From G020348185 sp964525045 (GTDB lineage Bacteria > Nitrospirota > Nitrospiria > Nitrospirales > UBA8639): a DNA stretch of 64,000 nucleotides. Below are positions 16,535 to 28,001 of the stretch, one piece after another. Position 1 is the stretch's first letter, and each line of letters opens with the position of its first letter. The DNA is taken from NCBI GenBank assembly GCA_964525045.1, contig CAZGFD010000004.1, positions 124,001 through 188,000 on the forward strand, in the 5' to 3' direction. A program made the position numbers and the translations under genes. The notes under the pieces are model-generated. The model was not told where the DNA came from and ran no database searches. It saw only the letters and a program-made list of their open reading frames with translations.

Positions 16535-17659
16535 ATGAAACACCGAGGGTTGGGCAGTGTCTATCAGCGTGGGGAAACCTGGTGGATCAAATATTATTAC
16601 CGGGGGCAGGCCAAGCGCGAAAGCTCCCATTCCACCAACAAGCAAGAGGCGTTTCGCCTCTTACGGAAACGGCAAGGGGAAATGGGCCAAGGCCGATTGA
16701 TTGGACCGGATCTCGAAAAGACCACCTTCGAGGATTTGCAACAGATGATTGAGCACGACTACCGCAACGAGGGGCACCGGTCGCTCGCCCGCTTGCACAC
16801 GGCGTTCCGGCACCTGGCTCAATGTTTTGCCAGAACGAAAGCGATGGATATTACCTATGATCGCTTAGACGCCTACCGCACCACTCGGCTGGGCCAGGGA
16901 GCCTCCGCGTCCAGTCTGCATACCGAACTGGCCGTGCTCAAACGGGCCTTTCATCTGGCGAAGATCGCCGGGAAAGCGGACCCCCCACCCTTCCCGACCG
17001 TCACGGTCAAGAATGCCCGGAAAGGGTTTTTTGAGCGGCATCAGTTTGAGGCCGTGCGGGCCCACTTGCCCTCCGAGCTCCAGCCGCTGTTTACCGTCGC
17101 CTACCATAGCGGCTGGCGCACCCGGTCGGAATTGCTGCCCCTGCACTGGTCTCAGGTGGATTTTCAAGCGGGGACCCTTCGGCTGGACGTGAACACCACC
17201 AAAAACGATGACGGGCGAACCTTTCCCTTTACGATCCTCCCCGAACTGGCCGAAACCCTTCGTGCGCAACGGGCCCGGACCACCGCCCTTGAACAAGCCA
17301 CGGATCGGATTATTCCCTGGGTGTTTCATCGGAATGGTTCCCCCATTAAGGAATTCAAGGGGGCCTGGAAAAAGGCCGTCACGGCGGCGGGCTATCCCGG
17401 ATTGATCCCCCATGATCTTCGTCGCACGGCGGTTCGGAACCTGGAACGGGCCGGAGTGAGTCGGTCGGTCGCCACGAAACTCACCGGCCATAAAACCGAG
17501 GCGGTGTTTACGCGCTACGCCATGGTCAATGAGGCGGACCTGCAAGACGGGGTCAAGAAGCTGGCCGCTTTACAGGGCGGCACTCCGACGAGTCCTGTAG
17601 GGGGCCAAGTGGTGAGTTTGGGCACAGAACGGGCACACTTGCGGCACAAACAGGGGTAA
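16535..17659 (+). CDS. int: Tyrosine integrase
   Basis: 374 residues. The N-terminal arm-binding segment (GSVYQRGETWWIKYYYRG) and SAM-like core-binding region (about 75-160) precede the catalytic domain. Catalytic residues are Arg195 in GWR, His293 and Arg296 in HDLRR, His319 in TGHK and the nucleophile Tyr328 in FTRYAMV. The last codons carry GGGCACA sites, so coding and site functions overlap. It lies 51 bases from the tRNA-Leu 3' end, the standard position for a tRNA-targeting integrase. Confidence 0.95.
   Translation: MKHRGLGSVYQRGETWWIKYYYRGQAKRESSHSTNKQEAFRLLRKRQGEMGQGRLIGPDLEKTTFEDLQQMIEHDYRNEGHRSLARLHTAFRHLAQCFARTKAMDITYDRLDAYRTTRLGQGASASSLHTELAVLKRAFHLAKIAGKADPPPFPTVTVKNARKGFFERHQFEAVRAHLPSELQPLFTVAYHSGWRTRSELLPLHWSQVDFQAGTLRLDVNTTKNDDGRTFPFTILPELAETLRAQRARTTALEQATDRIIPWVFHRNGSPIKEFKGAWKKAVTAAGYPGLIPHDLRRTAVRNLERAGVSRSVATKLTGHKTEAVFTRYAMVNEADLQDGVKKLAALQGGTPTSPVGGQVVSLGTERAHLRHKQG
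17620..17648. promoter_or_regulatory. Putative integrase arm-type sites, right end
   Basis: GGGCACA at 17620 and 17631 and CGGCACA at 17642, spaced exactly 11 bp. They lie inside the 3' end of int and face the left-end sites. Confidence 0.65.
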
Positions 17660-17710
17660 ACTACGTATGACAGCTTTCATGAACTTTTCTGTGCAACCCA
17701 TTGATTTTAT

Positions 17711-17799
17711 TGGTGCCGGAGACCGGACTCGAACCGGTACGGGCTTTTCAGCCCAAGGGATTTTAAGTCCCTGGCGTCTGCCTGTTCCGCCACTCCGGC
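17711..17799 (-). tRNA. tRNA-Leu (UAA), target of integration
   Basis: 89 bases with encoded CCA. Acceptor GCCGGAG/CTCCGGC, anticodon arm CAGGGA-CTTAAAA-TCCCTTG with anticodon TAA, long variable arm GGGCT-GAAA-AGCCC, T arm ACCGG-TTCGAGT-CCGGT. All stems pair. The part after the core (17711-17753) is contributed by the element and differs from the displaced host copy at 3238. Confidence 0.95.
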
Positions 17800-17841
17800 A
17801 ATTCAGAGAAATGAAGAGGAAAATCTACCATCCGGTCGGAG

Positions 17842-18864
17842 TTATCGCAAGGAGTGTTTTTCTTGGAGAACAGCCTTTTGGTACCATTTCCAAAAATGTT
17901 CGACGCCTTCTGATACGGACACCTTGGGGTCATAACCAAGTCGTTCACGCGTTTTGCTCACATCGGCAAAGGTATACGCAATATCGGCATCCAACATAGG
18001 TTTTGTGACCAGATGAGCCTTTTGCCCTACGAGCGATTCGATCTGCTTCACAAAATCATTGAGCAACACGGGTTCACCTCGCCCCAAATTCAGAATGTCA
18101 TATCCTAAGGGGGTATCCGTTGCGGCCACGACCCCATTAACAATATCGGCGACATAAGTCCAGTCACGGTGCATGTGACCTCCATTATAGAGAGGAACCT
18201 CACATCCCGTGAAGATATTGTCCAGGACTTTATAGGCCATCATATCCGGTCGGCCCCGGGGTCCGTAGACCGTAAAAAATCGTAAAGCTGTAAACGAGAG
18301 CCCATACAAGTGATGGTAGGAATATCCCAATAGCTCACCCGCACGTTTACTAGCTGCATACGGCGCCAGGGGTCGATCACAGGTATCTTCGGGGACAAAC
18401 GGGATCTGGCGGGTATTCCCGTACACTGAAGATGTCGAGGCATAGACAAACTGAGGAAACGTATCCCCGGAAGCCTTTGAAATCACCCGCCCGACTGCCG
18501 CATCCAGCAAAACCAAAGACCCCATCAGGTTGACGTCATAATAGACCTCAGGATTATCAATAGACACCCGAACACCTGCCATGGCGGCCAAATGAACAAT
18601 GGCATCAAATTGATAATCCTCAAACACTTGTTTGACAAGTTTTCGATCCCGGATATCTCCTTCTATGAAGGTAAACCGTTGAAAATGGTCCGTCTGGACA
18701 AGTGCTTGTCGAATTTCTTCAAGGTTGGCACGTTTTCGAGCCGGATCGTAATAATCATTGAAATTGTCAAGCCCGATGACCTGATCTCCCCGTTTTAAGA
18801 ATGCTTCAACGGTATGACTCCCGATGAATCCCGCGGCACCGGTAACTAATAGAGTTTTTTGCAC
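17842..18864 (-). CDS. NAD-dependent sugar epimerase (UDP-glucuronate 4-epimerase type)
   Basis: 340 residues of the extended SDR family, which interconverts nucleotide sugars for surface polysaccharide. NAD motif GAAGFIGSH is at the N-terminus; DNFNDYYDPARKRANL is characteristic of the UDP-glucuronate 4-epimerase subgroup. The catalytic pair is YAASK, with Ser in YASTSSVYG. The start is GTG at 18864, supported by AAGGAGA eight bases upstream. It stands alone between the tRNA and the ClpS-like gene. Confidence 0.85.
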   Translation of the reverse strand: MQKTLLVTGAAGFIGSHTVEAFLKRGDQVIGLDNFNDYYDPARKRANLEEIRQALVQTDHFQRFTFIEGDIRDRKLVKQVFEDYQFDAIVHLAAMAGVRVSIDNPEVYYDVNLMGSLVLLDAAVGRVISKASGDTFPQFVYASTSSVYGNTRQIPFVPEDTCDRPLAPYAASKRAGELLGYSYHHLYGLSFTALRFFTVYGPRGRPDMMAYKVLDNIFTGCEVPLYNGGHMHRDWTYVADIVNGVVAATDTPLGYDILNLGRGEPVLLNDFVKQIESLVGQKAHLVTKPMLDADIAYTFADVSKTRERLGYDPKVSVSEGVEHFWKWYQKAVLQEKHSLR

Positions 18865-18984
18865 GCCAACTCTCCTTGTGTTTCTTCTCTCTGGTGTTTA
18901 TCCCTGTCTCTCGATGACATTCCGGTTCAGGAAAGTCTGCACTCAATACTCTTGAGAGGGTGTCCAGACGGTTGCTAAAATTCT

Positions 18985-19293
18985 ATGATTATGCGTGAAC
19001 CTCAGGCCAGCGTCCTTGAGACTCCTGACGTTATCGAACGATCCACCGCCGGAACGGGCGAGGACTTTGAGGCGGAAGTTATTGTCCATAATTGCGACTG
19101 CCACACCTACCAACAGGTTATCACTTTATTTTGTAAAGTCATTCCGGGAATGACCCCTACCCACGCCTTCGAGCTCGCCTGGCAGATTGATCATCAGGGA
19201 AGCGCCGGAGTGTTTCAAGGCGATCGTAAACAAGCTGACGGAATTGCCAAGCAACTGGCTGATGGTGGCCTACGCGTTGAAGTCCGTTATTGA
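18985..19293 (+). CDS. ClpS-like adaptor protein
   Basis: 102 residues. After a short N-terminal tail comes EAEVIVHNCDCHTYQQVI, then TPTHAFELAWQIDHQGSAGVFQG and the closing strand GLRVEVRY; the order matches ClpS, which presents N-degron substrates to ClpA/ClpC. The usual HNDD becomes HNCD, so one of the acidic residues that holds the substrate amine is Cys; the His of the pocket (IDHQG) remains. A classical adaptor is likely but altered specificity is possible. Start could also be the ATG two codons in. Confidence 0.7.
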   Translation: MIMREPQASVLETPDVIERSTAGTGEDFEAEVIVHNCDCHTYQQVITLFCKVIPGMTPTHAFELAWQIDHQGSAGVFQGDRKQADGIAKQLADGGLRVEVRY

Positions 19294-19364
19294 GGAAAAG
19301 GCTTCAAAATTTCGGATAGGATGTGGGGCCTATCGCCTGAACTTAACAAGGTTTTTCAACAAAA

Positions 19365-19886
19365 TTACTTCTTTTTGGCTTTAGCCTTCCGTTTGGAATT
19401 CGCGGGAGGTTTTGGCTTGACCTTCGGTTTTATTTTGGGTTTGAGTTGTGTTTTGGCTTTTGGTTTGGCTTTTGTTTTTGGTTTAAGTTTCGTTTTTGGT
19501 TTGAGTTTTGATGCCGGTTTAAGGGTTTTCTTTACCTTTTTCTCAAGTTTTCCTTTTTTTGAGGGTCGAGATTCAGATTTTTGGGACGTCTTTTTGTGAC
19601 CCGTCGGCATGCTGGCTTTAACCGGTTTTTTGGGTGTTTTTGCTGCAACCTTCTTTCCCTTAACGGGGGATTTGCCCTCTTTCCCCCCTACCGAATTACC
19701 CGGGGTCACAGGCTTGCTGGGTAGAGCTCTCACTTTTTTGAGCAAATCGCCGGTATAGAGTTTAACCTGATATAACTCAAATAACTTACTAATCGCTTTT
19801 TGGTCACCTTTTCTGGCTAAACCCAGAAGTTTCCGGCGTTGATTCATCTCCTCTTCTTCTGTATGAGAGGTCACTCGTCGCTCCAT
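19365..19886 (-). CDS. Lys/Pro-rich basic protein, histone H1-like tail
   Basis: 173 residues. The first 60 are a helical head (MNQRRKLLGLARKGDQKAI and on). The rest is Lys, Pro and Ala, ending in KPK/KPKTK repeats like bacterial histone H1-type and AlgP-type tails. It probably binds DNA or RNA by charge. AAAGGG lies seven bases before the ATG. The repeats give the DNA a strong strand bias (the plus strand is T and G rich at 19376-19520), so length variation by slippage is plausible. Confidence 0.7.
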   Translation of the reverse strand: MERRVTSHTEEEEMNQRRKLLGLARKGDQKAISKLFELYQVKLYTGDLLKKVRALPSKPVTPGNSVGGKEGKSPVKGKKVAAKTPKKPVKASMPTGHKKTSQKSESRPSKKGKLEKKVKKTLKPASKLKPKTKLKPKTKAKPKAKTQLKPKIKPKVKPKPPANSKRKAKAKKK

Positions 19887-20170
19887 CAGAGAACCCTTTC
19901 ATGTGAGAATGGACTAAAGTGGACCTGCATACCCGCCCGTGATTATACAAAAACTCGTAGGCATTTACCAGTATTTTTTCCATTCATTCCTTTCCGCCTC
20001 CATTCCGGGTCAAAGGGCAAAGTCTCACCACCCCTATCAGGATTCAGGCCATTTCGTTCGTTGACACGGAATTAAACCCACCGATATAGTACTTCCCGGC
20101 CCTATTTACGTATTCTCCAATCTTCCATTAACTTCCAACGGTCCAATCTTCGATCCATTAAAGGTAATCC

Positions 20171-20995
20171 ATGACCATGACAAACCGCCTGACTCCATTT
20201 TCCATCGATCAAATTGGTTTTCATGCCGTACGGTTTTCCAGTTCGGGCATTTTTGATACCCATAAAGATAAGATGGTCGATCCCTATGCGGCAACCAAAA
20301 TACCTAAAGGTTCCCAGGTCGAGGGGACCCAATACGCCCCCCAATCCGATGGAATTTTTCCCTCTATCATTCTGCTTCATGATCGTTGGGGGTATACGTC
20401 TCAAATGAGAGATACCGCCAAACGGTTAGCCAGCGAAGGCTATGTGGTCTTAGTTCCAAATCTGTATGGACGTCAAGGTGGAATGGTCACCGCGAATGTT
20501 GAAGTTGCCGACGCGTTAATGGAACGATTGAATGAAAAAGATGCCCTGCAGGACATCAATGCCTGTTGCGAATACCTGAATACCAATCTGGCAGAAGATA
20601 AGTTGTTGGATCTCACGAAACCCAATGTCCATGCTGTCGTCGGCTTCGGCATGGGCGGCTCCTTAGCCATTAAGTTTGCCTGTCACCGAAAACGCCTGAA
20701 AACCGCGGTCTCGTTTTATGGGAATCTTCCCGATCCTTCCGAAACAGCCAAGCGCCTCTATTGTCCTGTCCTCTATCATGCAGCCGGAACGAATAGTTCG
20801 GTCACCCAAGAAGATATTGACCACTTCCAACAAGCCGCCAACCAGGAAAATAAACATTTCGATGTGCAACGCTATCCTGAAGCCTCAGCCGGTTTTTGCA
20901 ACGAAACCCAACCGGCAACCTACCGGGAGGACGCGGCGACTCGTGCCTGGGACGCCACCATCGACTTTCTGGATAAGCATTTAAAAAGTCTTTAA
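20171..20995 (+). CDS. Dienelactone hydrolase-family protein, catalytic residues replaced
   Basis: 274 residues with an alpha/beta hydrolase fold of the DLH family: PSIILLHDRWG, a Rossmann-like core and the C-terminal FLDKHL helix. The nucleophile elbow is GFGMGG, with Gly160 where Cys or Ser is expected. The acid position appears as Asn208 (AGTNSSVT) and the His position as Ala240 (PEASAGF). If aligned correctly, all three triad residues are lost, so this may be a binding or regulatory pseudoenzyme. AAAGG precedes the ATG. Confidence 0.75.
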   Translation: MTMTNRLTPFSIDQIGFHAVRFSSSGIFDTHKDKMVDPYAATKIPKGSQVEGTQYAPQSDGIFPSIILLHDRWGYTSQMRDTAKRLASEGYVVLVPNLYGRQGGMVTANVEVADALMERLNEKDALQDINACCEYLNTNLAEDKLLDLTKPNVHAVVGFGMGGSLAIKFACHRKRLKTAVSFYGNLPDPSETAKRLYCPVLYHAAGTNSSVTQEDIDHFQQAANQENKHFDVQRYPEASAGFCNETQPATYREDAATRAWDATIDFLDKHLKSL

Positions 20996-21133
20996 TTTTC
21001 TGCCGTTCCTACAAAACCCGGTAAAATCTCCTGACCCCTGAGGGACTATGGTCCATTCTTATAAAGCCCCATTCAATTCTTAACGTTCAACAGTTACATT
21101 TGAACCCAATTCCCTTAACTTGAAACCCGAATC

Positions 21134-22315
21134 ATGAAACCCGAAACCCTCTTCGGGCCATTTTTTTCAGCCTTTTCAGCATGGATTCGTCCCCTCCCCC
21201 TCATCTTTATCTACCTTAGCATTCCTTCCCCTTCTCTGACCCAGCCGTTGAATTATCGCGATGTCGCTGACATCAACCCATCCGAACTTCTGCGCGTCTC
21301 ATCAGACCAGGAGGCCACCTCCCTTTTCAAAAAAACCTTTGGGCCGTCATTGGGGATGAAACCGCTTCAACCGGGGAAAAGGGGGCAACCATTACCATCT
21401 CCCCACATGACACCGGAGATTACCGATGAGATCTCACAATTCATGGCGCAGGTTATCATCTCATTCCGGGCCAACAGATTCCCAACGATTATTGAATCTG
21501 AGGGCCTCCAAGCACTTGGCCCGTTGAGCAACAGGCAAGACCCCCAATCCCTCTGGTTAACCTCCAAAGCTCACACAGATGAGCTCAATCAATTCATGGA
21601 ATTGACGGGAACGATTGTCCAACTTTCCCGAGAAACGGCCGGTCTACCTGACCAGCCTCCTTCCCAGTTTTCCACTTTTGCACGCCATTTCGACCAAACG
21701 TATCCGCATTTGGTAGGCGGTCAGGATTCCTGGGTCTCCATCTTACAGACAAATGGGACCGACGCCCTCATTCACCGCTTCCATGACTATTGGGAAGACC
21801 CCTCAAACCATGCCTCCTCCCCGGAACATTCGTCCGGGATATCTCCCGACCAACAACAGGCCTATGCTCACTGGTACGTCAAAACACGACTCCTCCCCGT
21901 TTTCGTTTCGCATCTTATCGCTCAATCGATTCAAGTCCAGGCCAATGCTGAATCTCAAGCCGGGCAATCCTGGAGTCGACTCAGGAAATGGAATGAAACG
22001 AACCAACAATTACAGGCATTAACGAGACTTTGCGGAAAGTGGCAATGGACGGTTCATAACCACCAAAATCACCAGGACCATAAAATGACCTTGTCCTTTT
22101 CTCCTGTCATTCAACAAATTCCGGGTCAACCCCAACCTGACGTGATCATCATGAATGGCGATACGGTTTACCTGAAGTGGACCTTCCCTTCGGGGTACCA
22201 AGAAGATAGCCTATTGCTGAGTAATCGCGATCAACGCCTTGAGGGGACCTTTAAGAATTCACGAGGCCCTCATGGCAGCATCAGCGGAAAACGCCTCTCC
22301 AACTGCAGCCGCTAA
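21134..22315 (+). CDS. Exported hypothetical protein
   Basis: 393 residues, not recognised. A hydrophobic N-terminus (LPLIFIYLSIPSPSLT) suggests export. The C-terminal 90 residues (LCGKWQWTVHNHQNH to GSISGKRL) read as a small beta-barrel with a WxW pattern. The start codon lies within an intergenic GAAACCC repeat (21122-21148), which makes the exact start uncertain. Confidence 0.65.
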   Translation: MKPETLFGPFFSAFSAWIRPLPLIFIYLSIPSPSLTQPLNYRDVADINPSELLRVSSDQEATSLFKKTFGPSLGMKPLQPGKRGQPLPSPHMTPEITDEISQFMAQVIISFRANRFPTIIESEGLQALGPLSNRQDPQSLWLTSKAHTDELNQFMELTGTIVQLSRETAGLPDQPPSQFSTFARHFDQTYPHLVGGQDSWVSILQTNGTDALIHRFHDYWEDPSNHASSPEHSSGISPDQQQAYAHWYVKTRLLPVFVSHLIAQSIQVQANAESQAGQSWSRLRKWNETNQQLQALTRLCGKWQWTVHNHQNHQDHKMTLSFSPVIQQIPGQPQPDVIIMNGDTVYLKWTFPSGYQEDSLLLSNRDQRLEGTFKNSRGPHGSISGKRLSNCSR

Positions 22316-22386
22316 GTCCGCCCCTTCTCCTTTTCGGTCTCTAGTCTTTACTTTTCTCTACCCTCCATCAATCTCCGCTTTAGGTG

Positions 22387-22392
22387 TATAAT
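22387..22392 (+). promoter_or_regulatory. Perfect -10 box for putA
   Basis: TATAAT about 20 bases before the ATG at 22413. No good -35 hexamer is visible. The predicted transcript would start about 13 bases before the start codon with no Shine-Dalgarno sequence. Confidence 0.5.
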
Positions 22393-22412
22393 ATAAATAC
22401 GTATTGGTGCTG

Positions 22413-25403
<2,991 letters not shown>

Positions 25404-26486
25404 GGCCATCTGGTCCTTGATGGTCACTTCCTCAAGTTCTTCAATCACTTCAATGACCTTATCTTCATTTGTACGTAATGAGGGGACGGTCTGCCGTTCA
25501 ACATATTTTAATAATCCGATCCCGCGGCCAAACCACGCTGTCATTGTGTCCGTTCCTCGGACTGTTTGTTGCAGATGAGTGAGATGTACATCCATCGTCA
25601 TTTGAGCTTCAAGCCTAATCGACTCAGAAAACGTTCCGAGTGGAACGGTAACGTCCTCTTTTCCCACAACGGTGACGACTGCCAGAACATCGACTCGCTC
25701 TGTTCGTCCATCTCGATCCAGATCTATACCAAGATCCAGATCTTTCCGATCCAGTTGCTGAAAGGAACTTGGGATTTCAATCGGGAATCGAACAATTTGG
25801 TAGGGAATCAATTGTTTTTCCAGAGTGGTTCCAGGTTTCGATCCATAATAACGGATCCCGGCGGCATCCCGGCGATAATAACTATCCGACGGCCCCTGAT
25901 CACCGGGATTGGTATCATGGAATACCGTCATCGTCATTCCCTCACGCACTTCTTCTCCCATGACCGTTGAAACATTCGTAAACTGCTTTTCGCCAATTTC
26001 CACCATACCCCCTTCGATGATGCGACCCCGGTATCGCCATTCGTTCCCTTCCTTGTCGGGGAAATATTCATCGACCGCCGACATCACCTCCTGCGGGGTC
26101 TGGGCCAATCCAACCGAATGGATGGGGAAGACGAACAGATAGAGTATCCCCAGGAGGATTGATAAGGGGAGAACGGACCAGCGTTTAGCGTAAGGGGTAA
26201 AAACAGCGCGCATAGTATCTACCGGCCAATCAACCTACCATACGGTCCACGATTCCAGCAAGAACGTGCACCTCGATTCCCTGGAGTGACGGGATTGGCC
26301 AAGCTCCGGGTGACACCTTCAATGATGACATTGGGCATTGGACATTAAACTTCATTTGACTCTAAGATGAACGATCCAGGTTGGACCCGAAGGTGTCGGG
26401 GTCTTTTCCTCCCAGCATATTGCTGGCCCTCCCAAGGGCTAGAAATATCCGTTGGTGCCATCGCCTTGTGTTCTGTGCCTTCATCT

Positions 26487-27218
26487 ATGCCTGACTCATC
26501 TTCTCCCTCTATCCTTGTGGCCGGTGGATCGGGAATGATTGGAAAAGCCGTCTGCCAATTCTTCGGACAACACCGATGGCACATCGGCATTCACTATCAC
26601 CACAACTACGATGAGGCCAAACGCATTGCACGTTCTATTCAGGAACGTGGGGGTACTGCTACCCTACTCCAAGGCGATTGTCGGGATGTCGCGCAGATTG
26701 GGAAGGTCGTACAGACCTTTGTTGCCGAGTCTGGACGGCTCGATGCTGTGGTATATTCTGTCGGTGTGAGTGCTGATTGTCTCATGGTACGTACGACCTC
26801 CGAGTCGTGGATTGATCAGCTCTCCGTTAACCTGACCGGGTGTTTTATGTTGCTCAAGACCATTGGTCCGATTATGCAAAGGCAACAGGAAGGAGCCGTT
26901 ATCATCATGGGCTCTCTCTCAAGCATTCTTGGCTCGTCCGGCCAAGCCGCCTATGCCGCCTCAAAGGCGGGGCTCATCGGGTTGATGAAGACCGCCGCCC
27001 GGGAATGGGGACCGGACCACATCAGGGTTAATGCTATTCTGCCAGGGTGGCAGGCCTCTCAACTATCCGGCACCGCGTTTCCGGATCCTTCACAACGGCA
27101 GGATCATGTCCTGGCGCGTACCTCCTCGCCCGATGAAGTTGCAAAGGCGGTCTATCAATTAACGCATCTGACGGAGGTGTCGGGTCAGATTTGGAATCTG
27201 GACAGTCGAATTTGGTAA
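26487..27218 (+). CDS. Short-chain dehydrogenase/reductase (FabG-like)
   Basis: 243 residues from the ATG at 26487, chosen because the Rossmann motif VAGGSGMIGKAV then sits near the N-terminus. The catalytic set is Ser in GSLSSILG and the YAASK pair. FabG enzymes reduce 3-oxoacyl-ACP. The bioD gene begins 10 bases after its stop, so it may take part in making the pimeloyl chain for biotin; this is an inference from the neighbour only. Confidence 0.8.
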   Translation: MPDSSSPSILVAGGSGMIGKAVCQFFGQHRWHIGIHYHHNYDEAKRIARSIQERGGTATLLQGDCRDVAQIGKVVQTFVAESGRLDAVVYSVGVSADCLMVRTTSESWIDQLSVNLTGCFMLLKTIGPIMQRQQEGAVIIMGSLSSILGSSGQAAYAASKAGLIGLMKTAAREWGPDHIRVNAILPGWQASQLSGTAFPDPSQRQDHVLARTSSPDEVAKAVYQLTHLTEVSGQIWNLDSRIW

Positions 27219-27227
27219 GCCGCCCCA

Positions 27228-28001
27228 ATGAATAAACCGACCCTCTCTTCACCCCGAAACCGATCCCGAGGACTGTTTATCACTGCGACCGATACCGGGG
27301 TAGGCAAGACCGTGGTGGTGGCCGCCCTGGCTTTCGCGCTCCAGCAGAAAGGGGTGAAAGTGGCGGTGATGAAACCCATAGAATCCGGGCTCCATTCTTC
27401 CCATCCGGACACTTCCGATGCCGAACGCCTTCGGGCTCTGGTCATGCCGGCGCACAGGCTTGAATCTGTTGCCGTATATCGACTGGCCTACCCTCTTGCG
27501 CCTCTGGCCGCCGCACGGATGGCCGGAGTGACAATAGATGTTTCTTCCATCATGGCCTCCTACCAAAAACTATCCGACCACCATGATTTTATTCTGGTAG
27601 AGGGAGTCGGAGGCGTGATGGCTCCCATCTCCTCAGGGAGCACCGTTCGGGATTTAATCAGGGATCTTGGATTGTCGAGCCTTCTGATCGGCAGGACGGG
27701 CTTGGGGGGGATCAATCACATTCTTTTAGGACTTGAAGCCTTGCACGCATACCAGATAAGGGTGGTGGGGATTGTGTTTAATCACTCCACGCACGAACCG
27801 GACTCCGAGATTCAAAAATTACAACATCATTCAACCATTGACCTGGTGAGAGAACTCAGCGATGTTCCGGTCTTTGGACCGCTGAAATTTGAAAAAACCT
27901 GCCTAGACAATTGGCTGGAAGGAATAAAATTGTTATACACACATCCTTCAATTCAACACTTGGCCTCCCATATCATGGAAAGCATTCCATATAGCGTGTA
28001 A
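27228..28001 (+). CDS. bioD: Dethiobiotin synthetase
   Basis: Closes the ureido ring of dethiobiotin from diaminopelargonate, CO2 and ATP. 257 residues with the P-loop FITATDTGVGKTVV, the MKPIESG motif and VEGVGGVMAPI, all hallmarks of BioD. It follows an SDR gene and converges with thiE, with a 29-base overlap of the 3' ends. Biotin is used by the acetyl-CoA carboxylase subunits encoded 0.6 kb away on the other strand. Confidence 0.93.
   Translation: MNKPTLSSPRNRSRGLFITATDTGVGKTVVVAALAFALQQKGVKVAVMKPIESGLHSSHPDTSDAERLRALVMPAHRLESVAVYRLAYPLAPLAAARMAGVTIDVSSIMASYQKLSDHHDFILVEGVGGVMAPISSGSTVRDLIRDLGLSSLLIGRTGLGGINHILLGLEALHAYQIRVVGIVFNHSTHEPDSEIQKLQHHSTIDLVRELSDVPVFGPLKFEKTCLDNWLEGIKLLYTHPSIQHLASHIMESIPYSV

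Larger units (their letters stand above)
3281..17768. mobile_element. tRNA-Leu-integrated phage satellite or reduced prophage
   Basis: The borders are set by the direct repeat CAAGGGATTTTAAGT at 3281-3295 and 17754-17768, which lies in the anticodon arm of tRNA-Leu. A tyrosine integrase gene sits next to the intact tRNA. Phage genes seen are large terminase, HK97-type protease, TipJ tail tip protein, zinc-finger primase-like protein, RepA-like helicase and excisionase-like proteins. I find no portal, capsid, tape measure, tail tube, holin or lysin gene. All long frames are open with no frameshift. By eye the element is richer in G+C than its flanks, except for an AT-rich cargo gene at 15908-16510. 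Satellite is an inference; a shrunken prophage is the alternative. Confidence 0.85.
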
